From the NCBI RefSeq assembly GCF_004363725.1, contig NZ_SNZF01000004.1:159220-223219 (forward strand): a DNA stretch of 64,000 bases, read 5' to 3'. This DNA is from Aquamicrobium defluvii (GTDB taxonomy: Bacteria > Pseudomonadota > Alphaproteobacteria > Rhizobiales > Rhizobiaceae). Under the pieces are notes generated by a model. The model searched no databases. It was not told where the DNA came from and worked only from the letters and a program-made list of their open reading frames with translations. Numbering within the stretch: position 1 is the first letter of the stretch; the number at the start of each line of letters is the position of its first letter. Positions 10,888 through 18,749 of this stretch are shown here, in pieces. Made by a program: the position numbers and the translations under genes.

Positions 10888-12417
10888 ATGGCGCTTTCAG
10901 CCAAGTTGCAGCTCAGGCAGACACAGTCGCTGGTGATGACGCCGCAACTGCTGCAATCGATCCGTCTCCTGCAATTCACCAATGTCGAGCTGGAGCGCTT
11001 CATCGACGAGGAGGTGGAGCGCAACCCCTTGCTGGAGCGGGCGGAGCCTGCTGCGGACGATGCCGCCGAACCGTCACGGACGGGGGAGGCCGAACCGAGC
11101 CGAGAAGCGGGCGAAGACTGGTTCGGCAATGAGGCGGACCTCTCCGCGCAAACCATCTCGGACCGTTTCGATTCGTCGCTGGAAAACCTCTTTCCCGACG
11201 ATCCGGGCCGGTCGGAGTGCCCCGATCCGGCTTTGTCGACGCAATGGAAGTCCCTGGGAGCGGGAAGCGGTCAGGGCGGTGCGGGGGACGGGTTCGATCT
11301 GGAGGATCTTGCGGCGGCACCTGTCACGTTGCGCGACCATGTCGGCGAGCAGATCGCCTTCGGCTTCGCCGACCCGCGGGAGAGGCTGATCGCCGCCGAA
11401 CTGGCCGACGGGCTGGATGATGCCGGCTATCTGCGCATCGACCTCCATGAGGTCGCCGAGCGGCTTGGCGCGGATGCGTCCGGGGTCCGGGCTGTGTTGT
11501 CGCGCTGCCAGTCCTTCGACCCGCCGGGGCTTTTTGCGCGCGATCTTGCCGAGTGCCTGTCCATCCAGCTTCGCGCCCGTGACCGGTTCGATCCGGCCAT
11601 GCGCACGCTGATTGACAACCTGGACCTTCTGGCACGCCGCGACTTCCAGCAACTGAGGCGGCTGTGCGGGGTGGACGAGGAAGACCTGCTCGACATGCTG
11701 GCCGAGATCAGGGGGCTCGATCCGCGACCGGGGCTGGCCTTCTCCGGCGGGGCCAGCGAGGCGATCGTGGCCGATGTCGAGGTGCGCCCGGCAAGCGATG
11801 GCGGCTGGGCCGTGGAACTCAATGCGGATGCCCTGCCTCGCGTGCTGGTCGATCAGTCCTATTTCGCGCTTGTGTCCGGCCGGACCCGCGATCAGGCCGA
11901 AAAGGATTTTCTCGGCGAATGCCTTCAGAATGCCAACTGGCTAGCGCGCAGCCTCGACCAGCGCGCCAGAACCATCCTCAAGGTGGCTTCCGAGATCGTG
12001 CGCCAGCAGGATGCGTTTCTGGCCCATGGGGTGCGTCATCTGCGGCCCCTGAACCTGAAGACCGTGGCGGACGCCATCGGCATGCACGAATCGACCGTCA
12101 GCCGGGCAACCGCCAACAAATACATCCTGACGCCGCGCGGGGTGTTCGAGATGCGTTATTTCTTCACCGCTGCCATCGCCTCCTCGGATTCGGGCGAATC
12201 CCATTCCTCGGAGGCCGTGCGCGATCGTATCCGGACCCTGATCGAGGCCGAGACGGCGGATCACATACTTTCGGATGATACGATTGTGGAGATGTTGAAG
12301 AAAGAAGGCGTCGATATCGCCCGGCGCACCGTCGCCAAATATCGCGAAGGCATGAACATACCCTCTTCCGTCCGGCGAAGGCGTGAAAAACGGGCGCTTG
12401 CGAGCCTCAGGGGCTGA
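10888..12417 (+). CDS. rpoN: RNA polymerase sigma-54 factor
   Basis: 509 residues. Region I is the glutamine- and leucine-rich activator-response segment (about 1-50, with LQLRQTQSLVMTPQLLQSI). Region II is acidic and variable (about 50-130). The core-binding domain follows, then the helix-turn-helix and the RpoN box ARRTVAKYRE at about 478-487, which reads the -24 element. Family length is normal. Sigma-54 serves nitrogen, C4-dicarboxylate and other activator-dependent promoters. The downstream hpf and ptsN order is the classic rpoN cluster. Confidence 0.97.
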   Translation: MALSAKLQLRQTQSLVMTPQLLQSIRLLQFTNVELERFIDEEVERNPLLERAEPAADDAAEPSRTGEAEPSREAGEDWFGNEADLSAQTISDRFDSSLENLFPDDPGRSECPDPALSTQWKSLGAGSGQGGAGDGFDLEDLAAAPVTLRDHVGEQIAFGFADPRERLIAAELADGLDDAGYLRIDLHEVAERLGADASGVRAVLSRCQSFDPPGLFARDLAECLSIQLRARDRFDPAMRTLIDNLDLLARRDFQQLRRLCGVDEEDLLDMLAEIRGLDPRPGLAFSGGASEAIVADVEVRPASDGGWAVELNADALPRVLVDQSYFALVSGRTRDQAEKDFLGECLQNANWLARSLDQRARTILKVASEIVRQQDAFLAHGVRHLRPLNLKTVADAIGMHESTVSRATANKYILTPRGVFEMRYFFTAAIASSDSGESHSSEAVRDRIRTLIEAETADHILSDDTIVEMLKKEGVDIARRTVAKYREGMNIPSSVRRRREKRALASLRG

Positions 12418-12449
12418 CACAAAGGCGTTTTCCACAGCTTCTCCCTTCG

Positions 12450-12478
12450 TTGACAAGCACGAATGAAGTGTCTAGAAG
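12450..12478 (+). promoter_or_regulatory. candidate sigma-70 promoter upstream of hpf
   Basis: TTGACA at 12450-12455 is followed after 17 nt by TAGAAG (12473-12478). A GC-rich hairpin (GCCCGCC / GGCGGGC, about 12478-12498) sits at the expected start of transcription. The -10 match is poor. Confidence 0.3.
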
Positions 12479-12596
12479 CCCGCCCGCATGAGGCGGGCGG
12501 TGCCCGTGCAGGGATGGCCATCGGTGCATGAACGGCGGGCTGTCAGGATCGACTGCGAAGTTCACGAGCAAATTCGGCACATGGTGTGCCGTGCGG

Positions 12597-12623
12597 CTTG
12601 TACGAACAGACTACGGGTATAAA
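12597..12623 (+). promoter_or_regulatory. candidate RpoH-like promoter upstream of hpf
   Basis: CTTG at 12597-12600, a 17-nt spacer and TATAAA at 12618-12623 resemble the alphaproteobacterial heat-shock sigma pattern (CTTG, spacer, CYTATNT-like -10). It lies 43 nt before the hpf start. As a vegetative promoter it would have no good -35. The -10 also departs from the RpoH consensus, so this is tentative. Confidence 0.25.
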
Positions 12624-12666
12624 CTCCGGTTAGTTCGAAGCCTGTACAGGGAAGGTCACTAGTCAG

Positions 12667-13248
12667 ATGGCACTGCGGATTGCGGGAAAGCACATGGATG
12701 TCGGCGATGCGTTTCGTACGCGCATCACCGAACGGGTCACCGACATCATCCAGAAATATTTCGACCGTGGATTTTCCGGTCAGGTCACGATGATCAAATC
12801 GGGATCCCGCTTCACCTCAGACTGTGTAATCCGGCTGGATTCCGGCGCTTCCTTGCAGGCAGCCGGGGAATCTCACGATCCCATCCAGGCTTTCGAAGCA
12901 GCGGCCGAGCGTCTGGAAAAGCGTTTGCGCCGCTACAAGCGCCGCCTCAAGTCGCATTATCCGGTCAATGCCGCTTCCGATGGAACCAGCATCGCCTACG
13001 CCGTGGTGGAAGCGCTGGCCGAGGATGACGAAGAGGATATCCCGGAGGATTTTGCGCCGACCATCGTCGCCGAATCGACTCTGGCGCTGAAAACCATGTC
13101 GGTGGCTTCCGCCGTCATCGAACTCGATACCACAGGCAGCCCCGTGCTGGTGTTCCGCAATGGCGGCACCGAACAACTCAACATCGTCTATCGCCGGCCT
13201 GATGGGAACATCGGCTGGATAGATCCCGCGACGGTCAAGACCGCGTAA
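12667..13248 (+). CDS. hpf: long-form ribosome hibernation promoting factor
   Basis: 193 residues. The N-terminal YfiA/RaiA domain (about 1-105, ALRIAGKHMDVGDAFR through the basic KRLRRYKRRLKSH) binds the 30S decoding centre. A linker leads to the C-terminal dimerisation domain (about 135-190; SPVLVFRNGGTEQLNIVYRR) found in long HPFs, which pair 70S ribosomes into 100S dimers. It lies between rpoN and ptsN. Confidence 0.94.
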   Translation: MALRIAGKHMDVGDAFRTRITERVTDIIQKYFDRGFSGQVTMIKSGSRFTSDCVIRLDSGASLQAAGESHDPIQAFEAAAERLEKRLRRYKRRLKSHYPVNAASDGTSIAYAVVEALAEDDEEDIPEDFAPTIVAESTLALKTMSVASAVIELDTTGSPVLVFRNGGTEQLNIVYRRPDGNIGWIDPATVKTA

Positions 13249-13319
13249 GGGTTTTTGAAAACGGCGCGGCCCGCCAGTGCGGGCCGGCCGCGGCAGGCGA
13301 AGCAGAGGAATTTCAAGAA

Positions 13320-13784
13320 ATGGCTCTGAACGATCTTGTCGACGTCCCGGCAATCATGCCGGCGTTGAAGGCCAACTCCAAGAAGCAGGTGCTCCAACTT
13401 CTGGCCGAGCGTGCATCCGCCATCTCCGGTATTCCGGAGCGGGACATTTTCGAGACCATTCTCCAGCGCGAGAAGCTGGGTTCCACCGGCGTCGGCAACG
13501 GCATAGCCATCCCGCATGGCAAGCTGGCCGGCGTAAAGGGGATCACCGGCGTGTTCGCACGGCTGGAAACGCCAGTCGATTTCGAGGCTCTCGACGATCA
13601 GCCCGTCGATCTCGTATTCCTGCTGCTGGCTCCGGAGGGAGCGGGGGCCGATCACCTCAAGGCGTTGTCACGCATCGCGCGCGTGCTGCGCGACGGCGAT
13701 ACGGTGGCCAAGATCCGCGGCACCCGCGACGCTCAGGCCATCCACGCGCTTTTGTCGGAGACGCCGGCTTCGCACGCGGCGTGA
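13320..13784 (+). CDS. ptsN: nitrogen-PTS EIIA component PtsN
   Basis: 154 residues of the EIIA-fructose/nitrogen fold. Phospho-acceptor His66 lies in GIAIPHGKL; DLVFLLLAPEGAGADHLK is the conserved core. EIIA-Ntr takes phosphate from the PtsP-NPr branch and regulates potassium uptake, sigma-54-linked nitrogen metabolism and stress; it does not carry sugar. Typical position downstream of hpf. Confidence 0.95.
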   Translation: MALNDLVDVPAIMPALKANSKKQVLQLLAERASAISGIPERDIFETILQREKLGSTGVGNGIAIPHGKLAGVKGITGVFARLETPVDFEALDDQPVDLVFLLLAPEGAGADHLKALSRIARVLRDGDTVAKIRGTRDAQAIHALLSETPASHAA

Positions 13785-13834
13785 GCGGCTGCGCGGTCTG
13801 AAATCAGCTTTCCGAAAGCCGACAGCCGTTTTTC

Positions 13835-13858
13835 AAGGGCCGCATTTACGCGGCCCTT
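13835..13858 (+). terminator. rho-independent terminator after ptsN
   Basis: Nine-pair stem AAGGGCCGC / GCGGCCCTT with a six-base loop, 51 nt after the ptsN stop. The following bases (CTCCTGT) are only weakly T-rich, so termination may be partial. Confidence 0.6.
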
Positions 13859-13885
13859 CTCCTGTGGACGCAATCCTTGCGGCCT

Positions 13886-14094
13886 TAAAGCGTGTCGCGA
13901 TCTTTCAGATTCGCTCCGTACACTTCAAGTTCCTGTGGTTACGCATGTCGTTGCCCCGAAACCGGTTCCCACTTTCGGGCGACATGCCTTAGATCATTTC
14001 ATCGTTTCTCCGAATCGATGAAACGATCTAACTATTTGTTTATAATGCATTTGTGCGACGCCAAATGTTTCCATTTGGCTGCAAAATGCTCTAG
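13886..14094. repeat. composite dispersed palindromic repeat
   Basis: This fills most of the 306-nt gap between ptsN and DUF1150; no gene is present. The left part holds an 8-bp inverted repeat GCATGTCG / CGACATGC (13943-13987) around a CCGAAA...TTTCGG core, the form of short palindromic repeats common in Rhizobiales intergenic DNA. The right part (13991-14092, 102 nt) has a near copy in the opposite orientation at 35510-35611, about 87% identical with no gaps. The repeat end supplies the TAG stop of the DUF1150 gene. Confidence 0.8.
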
Positions 14095-14360
14095 TGGGTG
14101 GCGACCGTCGTCAGGTCGTTCTCCATGGCACCCGCAAGAGCGCGGTCGCGCTCATCGGCCAGCAGAATGGGCTGGCCATTGGCGGCGAACAGAGCCCAAA
14201 GCTCCAGTCCGGGCGTGATCTGGGCAAGGCCGGGGAAGCGGCCGCGCAGATCGTCGCTCGACATCTTCCTCAGATAGGCGACCGAGCCTTCGCCAAGATG
14301 AGCCAGTTCGCCGGCGCTCATCACCGGCTTTTCGGCAGTGGTGTCAACGGTTCTGGTCAT
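14091..14360 (-). CDS. DUF1150 family protein
   Basis: 89 residues, acidic. The core AYLRKMSSDDLRGRFPGL and ELWALFAANGQPILLADER is characteristic of the DUF1150 family, which in Rhizobiales is encoded next to Hsp20-type small heat-shock proteins, as here (58 nt downstream of the Hsp20 stop). Function is unknown; shared heat-shock expression with Hsp20 is an inference from the layout. The stop codon lies within the dispersed repeat. Confidence 0.85.
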   Translation of the reverse strand: MTRTVDTTAEKPVMSAGELAHLGEGSVAYLRKMSSDDLRGRFPGLAQITPGLELWALFAANGQPILLADERDRALAGAMENDLTTVATH

Positions 14361-14418
14361 GTCCAGGCCTCCTGTCTATGAGCCGCCTTCAAGGCCGGCT
14401 CCTCACCATCGGCAAAGA

Positions 14419-14844
14419 TCAGTCTTTCACCGATATGTTTATTTTCCGTACAAGCCGCTCGGCCTCGGGCCGGTCGAGATCGATGGACAGGAGCCCGTTC
14501 CTGAGCTCCGCTCCGATCACGCGCATGCCGTCTGCCAGCACGAAGCAACGCTGGAACTGGCGGGCTGCGATGCCGCGGTGGAGGAATTCGCGCTCGGAGT
14601 CGTCGGACTGGCGACCGCGCACGATGAGCTGGCTTTCCTCGGTCGTCACCTCCAGATCGCTTTCGGCGAAGCCCGCGACCGCAAGCGTGATCCTCAGCTT
14701 TTCTGTTGCGCCGTCGGCGCCGCGTAGGCGCTCGATGTTGTAGGGAGGATAGCCGTCGCCCGATTTTGCCAGGCGCTCCAGCGTTTTCTCCATGGCATCG
14801 AAGCCGAGAAGCAGGGGGCTGGAAAAAGGCGTCATTCTGGTCAT
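14419..14844 (-). CDS. small heat-shock protein, Hsp20/IbpA class
   Basis: 141 residues with an alpha-crystallin domain (about 35-130): YNIERLRGADGATEKLRITLAVAGF, the loop ESDLEVTTEESQLIVRG, REFLHRGIAARQFQRCF, and the late ELRNGLLSIDLDRP strand. It is an ATP-independent holdase for unfolding proteins. ATG at 14844 is chosen because GA-rich ribosome-binding sequence AGAGGA precedes it and the family N-terminus MTRMTPFSSPLL starts there. Expression appears heat-controlled at two levels: an RpoH-type promoter and an RNA-thermometer hairpin in the leader. Confidence 0.92.
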   Translation of the reverse strand: MTRMTPFSSPLLLGFDAMEKTLERLAKSGDGYPPYNIERLRGADGATEKLRITLAVAGFAESDLEVTTEESQLIVRGRQSDDSEREFLHRGIAARQFQRCFVLADGMRVIGAELRNGLLSIDLDRPEAERLVRKINISVKD

Positions 14845-14851
14845 GCTGTCC

Positions 14852-14904
14852 TGTCCTCTTGAGAGCGACATGTTTCGAAAGAACCCGAACGGCATTCTTT
14901 CCTG
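14852..14904 (-). promoter_or_regulatory. ROSE-like RNA thermometer in the Hsp20 leader
   Basis: In the transcript, TGTCGCTCTCAAGAGGACA (14870 down to 14852) folds on itself: TGTC pairs with GACA and CTC with GAG, leaving one G bulged and hiding the AGAGGA ribosome-binding site. This keeps the defining ROSE element, U(C/U)GCU pairing AGGA around an unpaired G. A second hairpin lies upstream (GAAAGAA / TTCTTTC, 14901-14877). ROSE elements are known to control rhizobial hsp20 genes by melting on heat shock. The leader here is short, so it would be a minimal form. Confidence 0.65.
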
Positions 14905-14910
14905 CACCAG

Positions 14911-14939
14911 ATATGGTCTGTCGGGAGACGCAGTTCAAG
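14911..14939 (-). promoter_or_regulatory. RpoH (sigma-32)-type promoter for Hsp20
   Basis: Reading the reverse strand, CTTGAA (14939-14934), a 17-nt spacer and CCATAT (14916-14911) match the alphaproteobacterial heat-shock consensus almost exactly. The predicted start of transcription would be near 14904, giving a leader of about 60 nt that contains both thermometer hairpins. Confidence 0.75.
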
Positions 14940-15010
14940 ATTTCGCCGCATACGCTGCACAGGAAACGGCAGCGAGCGGTGTTTGGACAGCATTGCGTGG
15001 CTGGAACGGT

Positions 15011-15937
15011 TCAGTGCGGCGAAACCTGCCCCGCTTCCCAGCCCAGAATGGCGCGCTTGCGCGTCAACCCCCAGTGGTAGCCGGTCAGCGCACCGGACTT
15101 GGCCAGCGCCCTGTGGCAGGGCACGACGAAAGAGACGGGATTTGCCCCGCAGGCCGCACCGACCGCGCGCGATGCCTGCGGTTCCCCGATCTGACGCGCC
15201 AGTGCGGAATATGTGCGGGCCTGGCCCATCGGGATGGACAGGAGCGCTTCCCACACACGCACCTGGAAGTCGGTGCCGATCATGACCACGCGCAGCGGCT
15301 GGTCCGCCCGCCATCTCGATGGATCGAAGATGCGGGTCGCATAGGGCAGGGTGGCGTCCATGTCCTCGACATAGGTCGCGTTCGGCCAGCGGCCCGACAT
15401 GTCGGCAAAGGCGGCCCGCTCATCGCCGGGATCGTTGAAGGACAGGCCGGCAAGCCCCCTGTCCGTGACCATGATCAGGGCGATGCCGAAGGGCGAGGTG
15501 TGGTAGCCGTAGCGAATGGTCAGGCCCTCGCCACGGTTCTTGTAGGCGCCCGGCGACATCGCCTCATGGGTGACGAACAGGTCGTGCAGGCGGGCCGGAC
15601 CGGACATGCCGACCTCCAGCGAAGCCTCCAGCAGCGGCAGGCCGGAATCGAGCAGCCGGCGGGCATGATCGAGCGTTACCGCCTGCAAGAAGGCTTTCGG
15701 CGAAAGCCCGGCCCAGCGGGTGAACAGCTTTTGCAGGGCGGTAGGCGTTTCGCCTACCGTCTCGGCCAGTTCCTCCAGCGAAGGCTGGTCGCGATAGTCG
15801 AGGCTGATCTTTTCGATCACCTGGCGCACGATCTCGTAATCGCTGCCTTCGGGCGTGATGTCCCTTTCGAGGACGGGAACGGGTTTCATAGAGGTGCGGG
15901 CGTTCATGGGACTTTCTCGCAAATCTGTATCTGTCAT
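15011..15937 (-). CDS. Ada-like methylated-DNA-protein cysteine methyltransferase with AraC-type domain
   Basis: About 308 residues. An AraC-type helix-turn-helix (about 25-115; SLEELAETVGETPTALQKLF) is joined to an O6-methylguanine-DNA methyltransferase domain with the acceptor Cys274 in VVPCHR and the winged-helix arginine segment QASRAVGAA. It repairs O6-alkylguanine by suicidal transfer. The N-terminal zinc domain of E. coli Ada, which senses phosphotriesters, is absent, so methyl-triggered autoactivation as in E. coli is not expected. ATG at 15937 is preferred; an ATG at 15907 is possible. Confidence 0.88.
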   Translation of the reverse strand: MTDTDLRESPMNARTSMKPVPVLERDITPEGSDYEIVRQVIEKISLDYRDQPSLEELAETVGETPTALQKLFTRWAGLSPKAFLQAVTLDHARRLLDSGLPLLEASLEVGMSGPARLHDLFVTHEAMSPGAYKNRGEGLTIRYGYHTSPFGIALIMVTDRGLAGLSFNDPGDERAAFADMSGRWPNATYVEDMDATLPYATRIFDPSRWRADQPLRVVMIGTDFQVRVWEALLSIPMGQARTYSALARQIGEPQASRAVGAACGANPVSFVVPCHRALAKSGALTGYHWGLTRKRAILGWEAGQVSPH

Positions 15938-15995
15938 GGCGAATATCGTCCCCGGGTCGCGCTTTTCCCACCCGTTTCCTGACATATGGGTCGTT

Positions 15996-16490
15996 TCAGC
16001 CTGCCTTTGCGGTCGCCAGAGCCCGCGAGAACGCACTGGCGAAGCTTTCCCGGTCGTCCGGATTGAGGAAGCTGCCGATGGGAACACTCTTGTCGCGGGA
16101 TTCCACGGCCATGCGGGTGATGCCGATTTCAGCGTGGCGGGCTACCGAGAAGCGTGCCCAGAACGGATTGAACCGGTGCTGCTCGGACTTGCCGGAAGGC
16201 GAAATCTTGCGGATATGCAGTTCCGTACGCGATACCGACACTTCCTCGCAGGCGCGGGCGGCGCGATAATTGAGCCGGAAGGCGACGTAGATCGCCACCA
16301 CGTCCAGCCCGAAGAAGCCGAACACCGGCCATGCGCCATGGCTGAGGAAGATGATGCCGGTGACTGCCCAGGCAAAGAGCAAGGCGCCGATCAGGATCGC
16401 GAATCCCGTTCGTCCAAGCGATCTGTGCGGCTTCAGAAGCGCCTCGAAGAAGGGCCTGTCCGCGGCAAAGTCGACATTTGTCTCGCTCAT
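15996..16490 (-). CDS. DUF2244 family membrane protein
   Basis: 164 residues with two adjacent transmembrane helices (about 28-72: FAILIGALLFAWAVTGIIF and a second from VFGFFGLDVVAIYVAF), then a cytoplasmic beta-rich part including EEVSVSRTELHI and the C-terminal SFLNPDDRESFASAFSRAL typical of DUF2244. The family is common in alphaproteobacteria, often next to nth as here, and has no established function. Divergent from nth with only 22 nt between starts. Confidence 0.85.
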   Translation of the reverse strand: MSETNVDFAADRPFFEALLKPHRSLGRTGFAILIGALLFAWAVTGIIFLSHGAWPVFGFFGLDVVAIYVAFRLNYRAARACEEVSVSRTELHIRKISPSGKSEQHRFNPFWARFSVARHAEIGITRMAVESRDKSVPIGSFLNPDDRESFASAFSRALATAKAG

Positions 16491-16512
16491 GGCGCGATAC
16501 TATAGGATGCGT

Positions 16513-17316
16513 ATGAGCAAGCCCAAGCCAAAAGATCGGTCCATGTCCGAAAACAACGGCGATTCGGCCACGCGACCCGCGAGGGCGGTGAAGCGCGCCG
16601 CTCCGTCTTCGCGCAAGGGGCGTTCGCTTTACACGCCGGCAGAGGTGCATGAGATATTCCGTCGCTTTTGCGTGCAGCGGCCGGAGCCGAAAGGCGAACT
16701 GGAACATGTCAACGCGTTCACGCTTCTGGTGGCGGTGGTGCTGTCGGCGCAGGCGACCGACGCCGGCGTCAACAAGGCGACGCGCGCCCTGTTCGCGATA
16801 GCCGATACGCCGCAGAAGATGCTGGCGCTGGGTGAGGAAAGGGTCGGCGACTGCATCCGCACCATCGGCCTGTGGCGCAACAAGGCCAAGAATGTGATCG
16901 CCCTTTCACAGGCGCTGATCGACGAATATGACGGCGAGGTGCCCGGGGATCGCGATGAACTGGTCAGGCTGCCCGGCGTGGGGCGCAAGACGGCCAATGT
17001 CGTTCTCAACATGGCCTTCGGGCAGCACACCATGGCGGTCGACACCCATATTCTGCGCATTGGCAATCGCATCGGGCTTGCGCCGGGCAAGACGCCCGAA
17101 CAGGTCGAGGCTGAACTGGTGCGCATCATCCCGGACGAGTATATGCGCCATGCCCATCACTGGCTGATCCTGCATGGGCGCTATGTGTGCAAGGCGCGCA
17201 AGCCCGATTGCCCGGCCTGCGTGATCGCGGACATCTGCAAGTCGCCGGAGAAGACCACGTCCATTCCGGCGCCGCTTGTGGAACTGGCGCCGCAGGAGAT
17301 TCCTCAATCCCTGTAG
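16513..17316 (+). CDS. nth: endonuclease III
   Basis: About 267 residues. It is a bifunctional DNA glycosylase/AP lyase that removes oxidised pyrimidines. The helix-hairpin-helix LVRLPGVGRKTANVV contains the catalytic Lys; the catalytic Asp follows in MAVDTHILR. A C-X6-C-X2-C-X5-C [4Fe-4S] cluster closes the domain (CKARKPDCPACVIADIC). ATG at 16513 has AGGA 6 nt upstream. A basic tail of about 40 residues precedes the conserved fold. Confidence 0.96.
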   Translation: MSKPKPKDRSMSENNGDSATRPARAVKRAAPSSRKGRSLYTPAEVHEIFRRFCVQRPEPKGELEHVNAFTLLVAVVLSAQATDAGVNKATRALFAIADTPQKMLALGEERVGDCIRTIGLWRNKAKNVIALSQALIDEYDGEVPGDRDELVRLPGVGRKTANVVLNMAFGQHTMAVDTHILRIGNRIGLAPGKTPEQVEAELVRIIPDEYMRHAHHWLILHGRYVCKARKPDCPACVIADICKSPEKTTSIPAPLVELAPQEIPQSL

Positions 17317-17335
17317 CGAAGTCGGCCTGCGACAA

Positions 17336-17836
17336 TCAGGGGGAGTGCGTTTCCGCTTCCCCGGACCGGGCCTTGGCATCTTCCTTCGGAATGGTCAGGT
17401 TCCGGACAAGGCTTGCCAGTTCCGGCTCGTCGATCAGCACCGCCGCCTGCTCGGGCCGCAGCCATGCGCGCTGTCGCGTTCGCGCCTCGCGCCATGATTT
17501 CAGTTGCTCGGTGACCTCGAGCAGATAGACGGTGACGTCGACCCGCACGAAGGCGGCCGGCAGGCGTTTCCAGTAATGATAGGATCCGGCGGGTGCTTTC
17601 AGCGTTTTGCCGGCGACGCCTGCCTCTTCAAGCGCCTCGATGGTGGCGGCCTTGCGGCCGCTCTTTCCTTTCATCGGCCAGCCCTTGGGCAGGATGAAGC
17701 GCTGCGTTTCGCGCGAGGTGACGAGCATCACCTGCAGGTCGCCGTCCGGGCCTGCGCGAAAGGGAATCGCCGCAACCTGGCGAATCTTCTCGCCTCTCTT
17801 GGCCTTGCGCAGGACCTGCTTCTTGTTTTTTGCCAT
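17336..17836 (-). CDS. NUDIX hydrolase with a variant Nudix box
   Basis: 166 residues of the MutT/Nudix fold, similar to diphosphoinositol-polyphosphate-hydrolase-like alphaproteobacterial members. The Nudix box at about 52-76 reads GWPMKGKSGRKAATIEALEEAGV: the metal-binding EE is kept, but the first Glu is Lys and the Arg of REUXEE is Ile. The N- and C-termini are very basic. Substrate unknown; nucleotide diphosphates or inorganic polyphosphate-type molecules are usual. Confidence 0.8.
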   Translation of the reverse strand: MAKNKKQVLRKAKRGEKIRQVAAIPFRAGPDGDLQVMLVTSRETQRFILPKGWPMKGKSGRKAATIEALEEAGVAGKTLKAPAGSYHYWKRLPAAFVRVDVTVYLLEVTEQLKSWREARTRQRAWLRPEQAAVLIDEPELASLVRNLTIPKEDAKARSGEAETHSP

Positions 17837-17898
17837 ACTTTTCCGATTCGATATGCACCGAACAGAATAGTCGGCTAATTATCCGAAGCAACCCGCGG

Positions 17899-18240
17899 TC
17901 AGCGGCAATTCCTCACATAGGTGTTGCCTGACAAGGTAATTTGACAGTTTTGCCGAAAGGTGGGGACCTGCGGGCGCGGTGCAGGCGGCTGAGTGACCTG
18001 CTGGCGGTCGATCTGCCGGTTAAGCTGCTGCTGCTGTTCGAACTGCTGGCGCTGGATGCGGTTCTGCAACTGGATGATCTCAGTGGCGTTGTCCCGGGGC
18101 GCAGGCAGTTGCTGCTGCGCGGCGGCGGGAAAAGCGAGGCAGGCCAGAAGCGTCATCGCGGCGAGCGGCCTGCCGCCGGGGGCCTTAACCGTCGAGTGCG
18201 TGCGCAGGATCATGAACTGAATATAAGCGCGCCGCGCCAT
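17899..18240 (-). CDS. small secreted glutamine-rich protein
   Basis: About 113 residues. A signal peptide (hydrophobic MTLLACLAFPAAAQ) leads to a mature part with a Gln-rich amphipathic stretch (IQLQNRIQRQQFEQQQQLN), a proline-rich linker and a C-terminal pair of cysteines in QNCQITLSGNTYVRNCR. I do not recognise the family. The start is uncertain; ATG at 18240 lies just after the terminator of the flp gene and is preferred, and 18213 is possible. Confidence 0.6.
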   Translation of the reverse strand: MARRAYIQFMILRTHSTVKAPGGRPLAAMTLLACLAFPAAAQQQLPAPRDNATEIIQLQNRIQRQQFEQQQQLNRQIDRQQVTQPPAPRPQVPTFRQNCQITLSGNTYVRNCR

Positions 18241-18268
18241 TGTTCCAGCTTTTGCTTCCGAAAACAGA

Positions 18269-18292
18269 AAAGGCCGCCCGAAGGCGGCCTTT
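18269..18292 (-). terminator. terminator of the flp pilin gene
   Basis: On the reverse strand AAAGGCCGCC / GGCGGCCTTT forms a ten-pair stem closed by a TTCG tetraloop and followed by a T-rich run, 23 nt after the flp stop. This is a textbook rho-independent terminator. Confidence 0.9.
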
Positions 18293-18314
18293 TGCATTGA
18301 AAATCTTGGAAGTC

Positions 18315-18500
18315 TTACGGCGCAGCCGGCGTAACGGCATCAAGTGCGGTACCGACCTGCGTGAACTTGGTGTTGACGGAGCTGCCGACCCAGCGGGCGC
18401 CGCCGATGATGGCGATGGCGATCAGAGCTGCGATCAGGCCGTACTCGATGGCGGTGGCGCCGGACTCGTCCTTGACGAAACGTGCGAAAAGCTTGGTCAT
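18315..18500 (-). CDS. flp: Flp/Fap-type IVb pilin
   Basis: 61 residues. A short basic leader (MTKLFARFVKDESG) is followed by the class IVb processing motif, Gly then ATAIEYG with Glu at mature position 5, and a 20-residue hydrophobic helix. The prepilin peptidase CpaA/TadV would cleave after the Gly. Mature Flp pilins are assembled by the Tad machinery for surface attachment. No cpa or tad genes are in the window, so this is a lone pilin locus. ATG at 18500 is the only start that gives a normal leader. Confidence 0.9.
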   Translation of the reverse strand: MTKLFARFVKDESGATAIEYGLIAALIAIAIIGGARWVGSSVNTKFTQVGTALDAVTPAAP

Positions 18501-18704
18501 ATCTGTGTTCCTTGTTGCCCAGGTTGTGACTTTTTTTCTCGACGGTTTCTTGCTGAACCGTGGCCTCACTATCGCGGGTACCGCTTTCGGTTGAGTTAAG
18601 CGCAATGGTAAATGAAACATGTCGAAAAAATGTGCTTAACAAAGGCAGAATAACTTGGGTTGCTTTGTCGGAAGATCGAGATGGCGACTGCACACAAAAG
18701 AAAA

Positions 18705-18730
18705 AGGGCCGGATGCTTTCACCCGGCCCT
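18705..18730 (-). terminator. terminator of the PAP2 gene
   Basis: Reverse-strand stem AGGGCCGG / CCGGCCCT with a ten-base loop, then TTTTTCTTTT, 19 nt after the PAP2-family stop. Strong rho-independent form. Confidence 0.88.
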
Positions 18731-18749
18731 GTAATCCTGTCGGCACAGA

